From: a virus
DNA length: 64,000 nucleotides
IMG/VR virus record: IMGVR_UViG_3300031999_000009
Location: 19,274 to 83,273 of that record
Strand: one strand, 5' to 3'
A model generated the notes under the pieces. The model was not told where the DNA came from, made no database searches, and was given only the letters and a program-made list of their open reading frames with translations. This document shows, in pieces, positions 8,401-17,219 of this stretch (within the stretch, counting starts at the first letter, position 1; each line of letters starts with the position of its first letter). The translations under genes were made by a program, and so were the position numbers.

Positions 8401-9684
8401 CAGGTCATGGACTTCGTGGCTGGCCAGACGTCTCGTCTGGGCGGCGCGCTGGCCAAGATGGCCGGCTCGATGGATGAGAACGCCGAATCTGTCGCGAGGT
8501 TCGAGCGTCTGGCGGTGGCCGGATTCAACGCCGCAATCTCCGCGGGCGTGCCGTATCTCGACGCCATCGATCAGATGGGCCCGGCTCTCGACAAAATCTC
8601 TGAGAAGAACAAGAAGCTCGGACTCGCCGGCGGCGCCGCCATCCAAGAACTGCTGAAGTTCCGCGAGGTGGTGAACGCCAACAAGGATCTGGTCGAGTCG
8701 GCCGGCGCGTTGAACGAGGTCATGTTGGCGTTGTCCAACACGGGCGCCTTGAACGCGGAGACGATGGCCGACCTTGAGGCGCAGGGCTCCTCGACCTTCG
8801 CGCAGTTGACCGCGGCTGGGTTCACGGAGCAGCAGGCCCTGCAGCAGATGAAGGGCTATCTCGAGAACGTGCGTGACGCACACGAACGTCTCGGCCTTCC
8901 GATCGACGAGAACACGCAGAAGATGCTCGATCAGGCGACTGCGAGTGGCGTGCTGAAAGAGCAGGAGATGTCGACGAACGACGTCATGATGCAGGGACTC
9001 GGCGCTATCATCAAGGCGCTGGGCGGAGACTTGCCCGCGTCGTTCAAGAAGATGACCGATTCCGCGGTGGCCTCAGCCAACACCGTCGCTGGATCGATGA
9101 CCGGCACGGTCGGCGGAGCCGTCAAGGCCACCTCCGACCAGATCAAGGCGACCCCGTGGCAGGAATACGCCACGAAGGGTGTTGCGGCCGGGAACATCAC
9201 ATCCTCCGCCGTGAACAAGACGGCCAACGCGGTGGATGCCGTCGGCAACCAGCTGGAGAACACGGACTGGAGTGGGTGGGCTGACGAGCTCGTTTCGGCG
9301 GCCAACGCGGCCCAGGAAGCGGTGGACGGCGTCTCCTTGGGCCACTCGCCAGGCGGCCTGAAGGAGATCCCGCTCAAGATCAAGGACGCGATGGCGGCGT
9401 TCAAGGACTTCGAACACATCGGTGTTGGATCAGCCGAAGAAGTCCAGAAAAGCGTGGACGCGTTGAGCAGCGCTCATGCGAACATTGGCATCGCAGGTGA
9501 TGCAGCCGGTGGGGCGGCGACTGCAGGTGGCGGCGGCGGTGGCGAGACGTTCCACATCACCATCCAGGCGCTCGATTCCGCAGGAGTCGACGGCCTCACG
9601 GAGACGAAACTCATCCCCGCTATCGTGAAAGCGTTGCGGAAGGGTGGCCGCAACCTGAGCGACGTTCAAGGGGTCATCCAGTAA
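5455..9684 (+). CDS. Tape measure protein
   Basis: 1409 residues, the longest single-copy gene of the tail block. Tape measures set tail length and are ejected with DNA. The sequence is largely helical and Ala/Lys/Glu-rich with coiled-coil stretches (about residues 400-760) and hydrophobic segments near residues 285-360 (VVGVAFAAWEIGKWI) and 760-860 (Gly-rich, GGLIGGITKGLG). The 90-residue N-terminal region, rich in K, E and S, begins MADDEVLIKIAADIAS. No peptidase or lysozyme motif was seen. At about 1.5 angstrom per residue the tail would be near 210 nm (estimate). It ends on TAATG with the next gene. Confidence 0.92.
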   Translation: MADDEVLIKIAADIASAVEGLSTLTEKMSEVVGQITDVGAKSEEAEGATKSFWETWVGGAENGTTASVLWGEQMSQAFDTLKEGVGNAIKALPNLVANSAAVGDELFTMSNRLNIAVGSIGELEYIAGQSGASMQGMARTIQTLGTSLSDVEGKSAKAISALGLSVSDLKKQKPEEAFYQILDAIKQTVPVADQSAKAMEIFGGRFRANTMLLKEDIAGLRASYKQLGMAGEDLNKLAVEGDRYSDNLKNIQLVQDSWKNSIANALLPTINDLLETMPGLGGAVLTLGEGFMSTASSVLPLLGNVALLKGSGLATWAMEAASAIPGVTTAATALKGSLGFLGSAVAVVGVAFAAWEIGKWISNLQLFSGELKTMSQWVEYAGAKTLQFFGIAEKTSDADLKLAISSRAAGEAHKDQAKATAEVGAAAVKAVDGFAQLNAATAKTKAEYDALLPTQRASIKAAIEQGVSLKDIHDATQISTDALTLFKQEMEKAKKVSDSGPLGKFLKEVTDMAPAMKAALASGANMSLVVEQFGKAADDVVKKATLIPGALEKVPVEVRKIADEFQKAELAKVMEGIHKKTIELAAAFQEKLRKAAEETMKAINASVLAAYTNIVKIDDALAISAKTGSEKRLAIIAKAQQDEENIAKGRYGVSDALREKELDAIKRKYDEQRALSEKYTGDVVRDAELRGIKTKAEAEKELAVEQKVLADMLAARGEFTYKDIEKQKETVKSAEVAAGKMKVDWGTALDSINASFTQMATIAGGSFGGILKGVAEVSSGLGVMKSSFGSAIGMFKGAGGLGGIAGSFKNLSGGVGGLIGGITKGLGTVMPMAGAIIAGVGSAIKVGKKLFDVFNKSAGEKAAKEVGKNFGTTITEEAGNAIAKTAKDMFKGDRFAASIYEMNSIIQTAGGITEKNFSQMTARLRDVFSMVETGKFTVEQATKVLEENFGAFADYVTSSGKVASKEFTDIIALNAKFGTQSKQVMDFVAGQTSRLGGALAKMAGSMDENAESVARFERLAVAGFNAAISAGVPYLDAIDQMGPALDKISEKNKKLGLAGGAAIQELLKFREVVNANKDLVESAGALNEVMLALSNTGALNAETMADLEAQGSSTFAQLTAAGFTEQQALQQMKGYLENVRDAHERLGLPIDENTQKMLDQATASGVLKEQEMSTNDVMMQGLGAIIKALGGDLPASFKKMTDSAVASANTVAGSMTGTVGGAVKATSDQIKATPWQEYATKGVAAGNITSSAVNKTANAVDAVGNQLENTDWSGWADELVSAANAAQEAVDGVSLGHSPGGLKEIPLKIKDAMAAFKDFEHIGVGSAEEVQKSVDALSSAHANIGIAGDAAGGAATAGGGGGGETFHITIQALDSAGVDGLTETKLIPAIVKALRKGGRNLSDVQGVIQ

Positions 9685-10487
9685 TGTCGAACTTCCTCTA
9701 CACACGTCCGACTGAGCGCTTGGCCGGGACGTTGGCGGTGAACTCAGGCGTTGTCGACTCGGCCTATTTGCCGGCGAACCTCGACGACGGATTCCCGCAC
9801 AAGCCCGCGAAGCTGACGGGCACGACCGGGTCATGGACTCGCGATCTCGGGTCCGCGCTGCAGGTTGACTTCTGCGCGGTCTTCCATCACAACTTAGCGG
9901 CGGCCGTCGACTTGCGACTGCAGGGCCACACGTCTGATGCGTGGGGCGGGCCAGACGTGAACCTGGCGTTCACTGTGGTCGCTGCGCACGCGGATGGCTT
10001 CACCAAGAACGTCTACATCGACTTGACAGGGTTGCTATCGGCAGCAGGACGCACCAAGCGCTGGTGGCGGTTGCTTGTCAATTCCGCGAACACGTCTGCC
10101 GTCGCCGTGGGCGAGTGGGCCATGTATTCAGCCGTCCGCAACTTCGGTGTTCGCAACATCAGCAAGGGGTCCGATCGCACGACGCGTCGTCCTGCGCTGA
10201 CGCACGAGACAGAGCTCCTGGTCAAGCGGTCCTACGACCTCGGCACGACCATCCGCGGGGTCAAAGTGACCGCTGAGTCCACCGACCTGACGCTCGCGGA
10301 CATTGACGCCTGGCATCGCTCCTCGTCCGGCGGCGTGAAGCCGTTCACGATCGTGCCGAACAAGGACGAAGACGAGCCGTGGTTCGTGACGTTCCAGGCC
10401 GAGGATCTGGCGTGGAAGCGCGAGAACCGCAACTACAATCCGCTGAGCCTTGAGTTTCAAGAGGTGTCGCGCGGGCTGACACTCTGA
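9684..10487 (+). CDS. Distal tail / minor tail protein
   Basis: 267 residues, coupled to the tape measure by TAATG. Aromatic, beta-rich sequence with AVFHHNLAAAVDLRLQGH and WWRLLVN-x-A-N-x-S segments, a jelly-roll-like layout found in phage proteins that follow the tape measure and form the tail-tip ring or carry fibre-binding domains. A second block (VKPFTIVPNKDEDEPWFVTF) looks like the domain that packs on the tube. Assigned by order and overall character, not by a strict motif. Confidence 0.65.
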   Translation: MSNFLYTRPTERLAGTLAVNSGVVDSAYLPANLDDGFPHKPAKLTGTTGSWTRDLGSALQVDFCAVFHHNLAAAVDLRLQGHTSDAWGGPDVNLAFTVVAAHADGFTKNVYIDLTGLLSAAGRTKRWWRLLVNSANTSAVAVGEWAMYSAVRNFGVRNISKGSDRTTRRPALTHETELLVKRSYDLGTTIRGVKVTAESTDLTLADIDAWHRSSSGGVKPFTIVPNKDEDEPWFVTFQAEDLAWKRENRNYNPLSLEFQEVSRGLTL

Positions 10488-10494
10488 GGTAAAG

Positions 10495-11229
10495 ATGTCC
10501 AACGTCGCTACGCACATTTTCGTGTCGGTGGGCCCGGACGGGGCCGACGCGACGCAGATCCAGCCACTTCGCGATTGGAACGAGGGCCACAAGTTCGGTG
10601 GCGGTTCGAACAACCAGTTCCTCCAGCGCGATACCGGCGACGCGACGTATGGGGCCAAGTGGAGCACGGGCCTGACCTACGACGGCACGACGCTGTCGAT
10701 TGCCAGCGCCATCGCCATCGCCGGCAACACGAACAACACCATCACGGGCACGGTGGCTGGCGCCTACACGACCACCATCACGAACTCCTCAGCGAACGCG
10801 GCGGCCTATGCCGGGCTCGCGCTGACCACGAACTCGGTGTCGCCGTCGTTGCTGCGGGCGATGTCCTCGGCCTTCACGCCGGTGAACGGCGCTCGCGCGG
10901 ATGGCGCACAGTGGATCAACGCTGCGGGTGCTGGCGGCCTGGACCTGGCCGCAGGCCACGCCAGCGGAGTTATCACGTTTTGGACGAACGGCGCGGAACG
11001 CCTCCGCATCACGGCAGCTGGCCTGCTCACGTTCGGTGGCACGTCGAACGCGTTCCCCGCCTTGAAGCGGTCCAGCGCCGACGTGCAGGTGCGACTGGCT
11101 GACGACTCGGCTTACGCCACGTTGGATTGCCTGGGGTTGAAGGCCAGCGGCGCAGCCGGTGCGAGCTTTGGTCCAGCGGCGGTGGCGTCGATTACGGTGG
11201 TGAACGGTATTGTGACGGCGATTTCGTAG
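10495..11229 (+). CDS. Tail fibre-like protein
   Basis: 244 residues. The first 60 residues are a compact tip-binding-like domain (THIFVSVGPDGAD, QPLRDWNEGHKFGGGSNNQFLQRD). The rest is low-complexity beta repeat rich in Thr, Ser, Ala and Asn (GNTNNTITGTVAGAYTTTITN), then ITFWTNGAERLRITAAGLLTFGG, a repeat unit common in phage fibres and trimeric stalks. The ending is G-I-V-T-A-I-S. A ribosome site (GAGGTAAAG) precedes the ATG. Probably a short tail fibre or baseplate spike. Confidence 0.65.
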   Translation: MSNVATHIFVSVGPDGADATQIQPLRDWNEGHKFGGGSNNQFLQRDTGDATYGAKWSTGLTYDGTTLSIASAIAIAGNTNNTITGTVAGAYTTTITNSSANAAAYAGLALTTNSVSPSLLRAMSSAFTPVNGARADGAQWINAAGAGGLDLAAGHASGVITFWTNGAERLRITAAGLLTFGGTSNAFPALKRSSADVQVRLADDSAYATLDCLGLKASGAAGASFGPAAVASITVVNGIVTAIS

Positions 11230-11248
11230 ACAAAGGAGACGATGACGA

Positions 11249-11635
11249 ATGAAGAGGGAACTGACGTTCGAAGCGGATCACGGCAAGTTGTTCGAGTCGC
11301 TACACCTCGCGTTGCGCCTTGGCCGGAGCAATCAGCAGTCCGCCCCCGGCAAGGCCACTCTGCGCGCCGAGCGTGACATCTACCGCACGTTCGAGGCCAT
11401 CTCCATGCCTGACCCGAAGAAACAGGAGGTCCGGTGCACGTGCGGGCGCGTGGTGTTCGAGCAGGACACCAAGGCTCGCGTGTTGCGGCCAGCTGGCGGC
11501 ACCGTCGTGCTGACTCAGGCCGAGGTTGAACTCCTGCAGGACCGCATCGACAAGGGCTTCTGGAGCGGCGACACCGGATTCGACATGGCCGATGCGTTGG
11601 ACTTCCTCGGCACGGCGAGGGAACGAAAGGATTAG
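11249..11635 (+). CDS. Hypothetical protein of the tail-tip block
   Basis: 128 residues with a strong ribosome site (AAGGAGACGATGACGA). Mostly helical. A C-T-C-G pair near residue 63 is not matched by a second cysteine pair, so a zinc site is unlikely. The C-terminus (GFDMADALDFLGTARERKD) is acidic. No family recognised. It lies between a fibre gene and a hub-like gene and is probably a small tail-tip or assembly protein. Confidence 0.55.
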   Translation: MKRELTFEADHGKLFESLHLALRLGRSNQQSAPGKATLRAERDIYRTFEAISMPDPKKQEVRCTCGRVVFEQDTKARVLRPAGGTVVLTQAEVELLQDRIDKGFWSGDTGFDMADALDFLGTARERKD

Positions 11636-11636
11636 C

Positions 11637-12800
11637 GTGGGCTTCTACGGCGGCCAGAACGGTGGTTACGATCCGGTTGGCTTCTTCACTGAAGGAGAGG
11701 TGTCCCTTCCTGAGACGGGCACGTTCCTGACGTGGGTCGAGTTCACCGACAGCGCGGATGCGACGAACGTCTGGTCGATGCAGGCGCTGGTTGACCCGTC
11801 CACCTACTACGGCGGTTTCAAGGAGCCTCGCGTCATCGAGATGGGAGCCCTGGTGCGTGCGTTGTCCGACATCAACGGCACGTATCAGGGCGCTGACTTC
11901 CAACTCGTGCTGTCCGACAACGACCGCCTGGTGCGTGGGAAACTCAAGGCGTCCTCGACGAAGTTCTTCCTGAATCGGTCCTTGGTCGTGCGGATGATCG
12001 ACGACGCATCCCGCCGCGAGGGATTGACGCCGAGAACCATCATGCGCGGGCTCGTGGCTGATTACCGCCCACTGCCAGACCTCAAGTTCTCCCTGGGTGC
12101 GCAAGACGTCATCACGCGTCGCTTCTCGTCACAAATCGCGTCGCAGAGCCAGGTGCCGAAGCGCACGATCACGTTGGATGACTTCCCCGAGGCTCCACCT
12201 GACACGGTGGGCAAGCCCGTGCCGATCATCTACGGCGTGGTGTCTGACGAGAACGAGCAAAGCGTCATCGTCGGCACGCAGCCCAAATTCGTTGCGACCG
12301 GGAACATGACCTACACGAACCATGGCACCGCCGGCACGTGGAACGTGACCTACGTGGTGACACTCGTGGGCGATGAGACGGCCTACCCGCCGTGGGCGGG
12401 CGAGAACCAGCAGGACGAGCGCGTGATTGGCACGCTCGTCATCCCGAACTGCATTGGTCCGAACGAATTCGTGCAGGGCTCTCGCTACACGACGATCGAA
12501 TGGGACCAGCCATTCGGGTTCGCGACGAAAATCTATGGCCGCTTCAAGGATGGGAACAGCTTCAAGGGTGGCACGTTCGGCTACATGGCCTACGTGCCGA
12601 AATACATCACTGAGGGCGTGCTCGCGACCGACCGCGTGATCTTCCTTGAGGGGTGGTTCAACGCTTCGCAGGACCAGTTCCAGCCACCGACGAACAACAT
12701 GTATGTCTCGGGGACGTTCGCGGCGGGGAACACGGTGCTGGTCGACAACGCCAGGGGAGTCATTCAGCCGATCTACGTCGGCCCCAAGCGGTTCAAGTAG
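11637..12800 (+). CDS. Tail tip / hub-like protein
   Basis: 387 residues from a GTG two bases after the previous stop. It begins MGFYGGQNGGYDPVGFFTEG and contains a long beta-rich region typical of phage tail-hub proteins that hold fibres: RTITLDDFPEAPPDTVGKPVPIIYGVVSDEN, in which the P-x-I-Y-G segment is characteristic of hub proteins that start with a tube-like barrel. The last third is aromatic (WDQPFGFATKIYGRF). It precedes the three giant fibre-like genes, which presumably dock on it. Order and sequence character support the call; no enzymatic motif. Confidence 0.6.
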   Translation: MGFYGGQNGGYDPVGFFTEGEVSLPETGTFLTWVEFTDSADATNVWSMQALVDPSTYYGGFKEPRVIEMGALVRALSDINGTYQGADFQLVLSDNDRLVRGKLKASSTKFFLNRSLVVRMIDDASRREGLTPRTIMRGLVADYRPLPDLKFSLGAQDVITRRFSSQIASQSQVPKRTITLDDFPEAPPDTVGKPVPIIYGVVSDENEQSVIVGTQPKFVATGNMTYTNHGTAGTWNVTYVVTLVGDETAYPPWAGENQQDERVIGTLVIPNCIGPNEFVQGSRYTTIEWDQPFGFATKIYGRFKDGNSFKGGTFGYMAYVPKYITEGVLATDRVIFLEGWFNASQDQFQPPTNNMYVSGTFAAGNTVLVDNARGVIQPIYVGPKRFK

Positions 12801-15800
12801 ATGGCGCGCATCGGAGCGTTCGGCCCACTTGTGGGTTACGACTCAGCAGACTGCGGCGCTAGCGGTTTCACGGCTGGAAACAGCGGCGCGCCCATGCCTC
12901 GCAACTCTCACGACGGCACGGGTATGGGCTACGCGCTTCGCTCCTACAGCAATAGCTTGATGTCGCCTCGCTATGGCGACAACGGCGTGACTCAGGTCGC
13001 CAAGCTTGCCGCTTACACACGCTTCTGGATGCGGATTCGCCGGTATCCGCGCGCGATTCCTACGGACCTTGTCGGAGAGTGTTCGTTCTTCGGTTGGCAA
13101 GGTAACCAGCAGGGCGGGCCAATGGCGACGCTCTACCTCACTCCTGGTGGCCAGATTCGCGTGATGAACGAGGGAAACGCCCTCGCAGCGAACTACAACT
13201 CCATGTATCTGTCGCCACCCGTTCCGCTGAACGAATGGTTCAAATACGAAGTCGCAGTCATCCCCTCGCACAACGCCGGCGTCATCAAGTTTCGCGTGAG
13301 CCGTGAAGACGGCACCTACCTATTCGACGCAGGGAACCTCGGCAGCAGCCTGCTTGAAGAAGGGATCAACGCCTGGAACGGTGTCACCAGCCAGCAAGTC
13401 GTCATCACGACGTTCGGTCGCCACGTCGGGTCGACGAATTTGGGGTGCGACCTCGACCTATCGCATGGGGCATGGGATGACGCTGATTTCCCTGTCGACT
13501 CAAGGATGTCGCTCGTTCCAGTGGTCGGGTTGGGCACGTATAACTTGTGGACCGGCGGTCGTCCCGACTGGCAGGCCCGTAACATGCAGAGCGGCAGCGG
13601 TGGCGCTGAGCAAGTATCCACGACAGCTGCGGCTGACTTCAACAACCGCCAGAGCTACCGACTGAAGAATCTGCGCGAGTGTGGAATCACAGGGAATATC
13701 TACCACTGGCGGATCGCGCTCAACAACACCGCAGGCGGCGCCAGCGGTGCGATTCGCTACTTCATCCGCATCAACGGCACCATTTACGAGACGCCAACGC
13801 TGAACACGGCAGGGTCGCCGCTGAACTGGCAATCATGGACCTTTTCCGGTGTCGTTATCACTCCAGACGACGATCTCGAAATCGGTGTCGGCGGCGGCAG
13901 CGCTGGCACGATGGGGATGGGCGGCATGTGCCTGCTTGTCGACCACGACTCACCTATCACCGAATTCGCTGGTGGCGACTTCGAGATCCAGAATGTGTCT
14001 TGGGTTGGCACTGGAGGGGCTGGCCAGTCGGTGACGTTGCCGTTCATTCCCCACATGCTTCTGTGGTGGCCGCGCACGGACGTGACGATCGGTAGCGGGA
14101 GCTATCCACCCGGAGGCATGTGGTGGGACACGCTGTCTGGGTGCCACGACCAGGCGTCTCCTGGCCCTCGCCGTGACCAGATCAGGGTCTTCGAAGACCG
14201 CGAGGCGCAGACGGCCACGCTCTCGATCGTGGGCAACTACACCCACATGAACGCGGCAGGCATCACGTATGACTGCCTTTGCGTGCGCGATCCACAGAAC
14301 CGTATTCACGCGCGCGGAAACATCTCCCAGCGCGCGCAGACGATTCCCGTGAATACCGACGATGCGGATTATCCCATCAACGCCGGCACGTCCACGCCAG
14401 AGTTGTTCAGCGTGTTCGCGCCGGAAGCGATGTTTCTCTATGGGGAGTCTGACAACACGTCCCTGACGGCCTACTTTCGCGGGCTGAAGCAATCGGGCGA
14501 TGCCACGTTGCCGTGGGGCCCCGCCGTCGCCGTGACGGACGTGATTCAGGCATTGACCGCCAGTGGGTGGCAAGCTGGCACGCTTGCTTACCAGACGAAT
14601 CAGATTGACGGCGTATTCATCGGGTTTCGCACGAATTCGTTCCAGACGTCGAGTCCATTCGCGATCGCGTTCTATCAGGGAGACGCGAGCGGCGGTGGGC
14701 TGGCGCCTGGGATCAATCGCACGATCCCGCTGGCGCTGGGCGGGAAAGTTCCAGAATGGGTCGTCGTCTTTCCCCCCACAAGCGCGCAGCGTTACATGAA
14801 GAGCGCCTTCACGCTCGGCAAGATTGTCGCCTCCTACAGCGAGTCCAACAAGGACAGCGCGGAGACGCTGAACGCTGCGGGCTTCACGCGGACGGCCCAG
14901 ACGTTCCAGACATCAAACCCTGCTGGATCAGTTGAGAAGATCACGTTCTATCTCAAGAAGACCGGCGTGCCGACTGGCACGATGCGGGCGAAGGTGTGGT
15001 TGACCAGCGCTGGAGCGCCGACCGGCGCACTCCAGATCGCATTGAGCGCCACCGTGGACGTGTCAACGCTTTCTGACTCAGCGTTCGCGCTCGTGGACTT
15101 CACGTTTCCGTCAGACGAGAAGATCGTCCTCCTCAACAACACCACCTATGCCGCGGTTCTCGAGTATCTCGGTGGCGATGCGTCGAACTACGTCGAGGTC
15201 GGACAAGACGCCAGCGCTCCTGCCGCGACTGGGTCCAAATACAACTGGAACGGTGCGGTCTGGGCCATTGACACCGAAGATCTGTGCTTCTACGTGTATC
15301 TCGAGAGTGCTCGTGTCTGGGCCGCGGCCGGTGACACGACGAACGCGATCGTTGACTTGGTCGCGGACGGCGTGGTTGTCAACAACTCGCTGAACGATGG
15401 CGTGCTGCAGGGCTCCTACCCTGAGTCCAACTTCGCGGCCTCTACCGAGAAGCTCGACGGCAGCCCCACGGCGACCGCCCAGACCTTCACGTCGGCTTCG
15501 TCGGGAGAGCTCGCCTCTGCGATGTTCTACCTCAAGAAGACTGGTCTGCCACTGGGCACCTATGCGGCAAAGCTCTATGCGACGGTCGCTGGCGTGCCGA
15601 CCGGCGCCGCGCTGGCGACGAGCGACGCGCAGTTGGCTGGCGATCTCGACAACACCAACTACGAGATGATTCGTCTCACGTTCACTGGCGCGAACCGGAT
15701 CACGCTTGCTGCGGCGACCGTCTACGCCATCGCGATTGAATATACCGGCACGGCGTCCGACTACATCGACGTCGCCCAGGACAACACGGCCCCGACCCAC

Positions 15801-17219
15801 GCGGGCGTCAAATACAATTTCACGGGGGCGTGGGCGAGCGATACCCCAGACCTGATCTTCTACCTGTTTACAGCCAGCGCCGGCTGGTATACCGCCCTGG
15901 CGTGGACGACCGGGCTCGACGCCTTGGGCGTGCTGCCGGACGGTCTGTGGCACAAGTTCTTGGTTGCTGGCCACGCGTGCAAGTCGATCGACTCATGGTA
16001 TGTCGGTGGCATCAGGCAACCGACGTTCAGCGCCCAGGGCGACCCGGACACGGAAGCCTATTTCCTGATTCCCGGCTATTCTGCCTACGACAACGCCTTC
16101 GGCACGAACGTCACGACCGAGACGATCAATGGTCGCCTCTACACGGTGTGCTATGTGAAGGAGGGCGGGAACAGCCCGATCGACGTCGAGAGCATCCGAA
16201 ATGGGTCGACACCGTTCTCGTTGAACGTGCAGGGCATTGAAGACGTGGGAAACGGGACTGGCACGGTCATCTCGCGTTCCTTCGACATCTACAAGCACGC
16301 GATGCAGAACTGGGTCTTCGGAGACTACCAAGCGGGGGCCTGGCTGTCGACGCCGACGTTTCCTGATTCTGAGGGTGTCCTGTTGATGCGCGAGGAGAGC
16401 TTCAGCGAGGCGTCCGCGCTCTCCGCCCGTCGCGTCGGTGGAGGTTACGTTGGCGCCGGAGGGTTCGGGCTCGACGGCAATTTCATGTCGGTGCGCGAGG
16501 CCGTCCGCGTCCTGAACGTGTCCTGTGACTGCGACTCCGGGCTCAATCGCCTGTGCCAGTTCTTCGTCTCCATGACCGACGACGCGGCGGCTGTGCTTAC
16601 AGCTAGCCCCGTCTTCGTGGACGCGGATGATGTGAAGCGCGGATCGTTCTCTGTTGATGACGATTTCGCGAATCACTTCAACGTGGTGCCCTTCGCTTAC
16701 GCGAAGGACTACGTGTCCGGGTCGAAGACGCCGTGGCGTGGGGTTGATGAAGCTCGCGACCAGGCGTCCATTGACGGCTACGAAGACACACTGACCATGC
16801 CCGTTCAAGAGCTGGGCTTCGTGCGTGATCAAGTCACCGCCTCGGATATTGCACATCGGAAACTGCTGCGCCACAAAGATCCGCCGCGTCGCGTGCAGTT
16901 CACGACGCCTGTGCAGGGCTACAACGCGGAGCTCGGAGACGTTCGCCTGCTCTCTCACTACGAAGGTGTCGGCGCGACCGGGTGGAGTCGCCAGCCTCTG
17001 CGCGTGCATCGCCACGCCGCCAACCTGAACGACGACACGGTGCAGTTCGAGTGCTACGACTTGAGTCGTCTGTTCGAGTCGGCGTTCATCCTCGGCAACG
17101 AGGTCGTGCTGAACCCATCGTGGGCGGCAGCCCCGCCGCTGGATCGCGTCTATGGCTACTTGGCTGACGAGACAACTGAGGTCTTCTCAGACGGCGAACC
17201 TGGGAAGCGAGTGCGCTGA
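12801..17219 (+). CDS. Giant tail fibre-like protein, copy 1 of 3
   Basis: 1472 residues, first of three tandem paralogues. Residues 1-250 look like a LamG/concanavalin-type lectin fold (YTRFWMRIRRYP, NEWFKYEVAVIP). A middle region has V-G-T-G strands. Two tandem copies of a beta-sandwich repeat follow at about residues 677-845 and 873-1036, each with A-Q-T-F, F-Y-L-K-K-T-G and a V-G-Q-D/V-A-Q-D motif. The last 424 residues, from LWHKFLVAGHACKSID to GKRVR, are shared with the next two proteins and presumably form the common attachment module. It is probably a receptor-binding or cell-wall-binding tail component. Host adhesion is inferred. Confidence 0.75.
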   Translation: MARIGAFGPLVGYDSADCGASGFTAGNSGAPMPRNSHDGTGMGYALRSYSNSLMSPRYGDNGVTQVAKLAAYTRFWMRIRRYPRAIPTDLVGECSFFGWQGNQQGGPMATLYLTPGGQIRVMNEGNALAANYNSMYLSPPVPLNEWFKYEVAVIPSHNAGVIKFRVSREDGTYLFDAGNLGSSLLEEGINAWNGVTSQQVVITTFGRHVGSTNLGCDLDLSHGAWDDADFPVDSRMSLVPVVGLGTYNLWTGGRPDWQARNMQSGSGGAEQVSTTAAADFNNRQSYRLKNLRECGITGNIYHWRIALNNTAGGASGAIRYFIRINGTIYETPTLNTAGSPLNWQSWTFSGVVITPDDDLEIGVGGGSAGTMGMGGMCLLVDHDSPITEFAGGDFEIQNVSWVGTGGAGQSVTLPFIPHMLLWWPRTDVTIGSGSYPPGGMWWDTLSGCHDQASPGPRRDQIRVFEDREAQTATLSIVGNYTHMNAAGITYDCLCVRDPQNRIHARGNISQRAQTIPVNTDDADYPINAGTSTPELFSVFAPEAMFLYGESDNTSLTAYFRGLKQSGDATLPWGPAVAVTDVIQALTASGWQAGTLAYQTNQIDGVFIGFRTNSFQTSSPFAIAFYQGDASGGGLAPGINRTIPLALGGKVPEWVVVFPPTSAQRYMKSAFTLGKIVASYSESNKDSAETLNAAGFTRTAQTFQTSNPAGSVEKITFYLKKTGVPTGTMRAKVWLTSAGAPTGALQIALSATVDVSTLSDSAFALVDFTFPSDEKIVLLNNTTYAAVLEYLGGDASNYVEVGQDASAPAATGSKYNWNGAVWAIDTEDLCFYVYLESARVWAAAGDTTNAIVDLVADGVVVNNSLNDGVLQGSYPESNFAASTEKLDGSPTATAQTFTSASSGELASAMFYLKKTGLPLGTYAAKLYATVAGVPTGAALATSDAQLAGDLDNTNYEMIRLTFTGANRITLAAATVYAIAIEYTGTASDYIDVAQDNTAPTHAGVKYNFTGAWASDTPDLIFYLFTASAGWYTALAWTTGLDALGVLPDGLWHKFLVAGHACKSIDSWYVGGIRQPTFSAQGDPDTEAYFLIPGYSAYDNAFGTNVTTETINGRLYTVCYVKEGGNSPIDVESIRNGSTPFSLNVQGIEDVGNGTGTVISRSFDIYKHAMQNWVFGDYQAGAWLSTPTFPDSEGVLLMREESFSEASALSARRVGGGYVGAGGFGLDGNFMSVREAVRVLNVSCDCDSGLNRLCQFFVSMTDDAAAVLTASPVFVDADDVKRGSFSVDDDFANHFNVVPFAYAKDYVSGSKTPWRGVDEARDQASIDGYEDTLTMPVQELGFVRDQVTASDIAHRKLLRHKDPPRRVQFTTPVQGYNAELGDVRLLSHYEGVGATGWSRQPLRVHRHAANLNDDTVQFECYDLSRLFESAFILGNEVVLNPSWAAAPPLDRVYGYLADETTEVFSDGEPGKRVR

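Noticed and set aside
7786-8883. Long open frame of 365 codons on the - strand opposite the tape measure
   Set aside because: It mirrors the codon structure of the tape-measure gene, is rich in Arg, His and Leu like other antisense shadows of GC-rich DNA, and has no ribosome site or neighbours on that strand. The same applies to the other long - strand frames.
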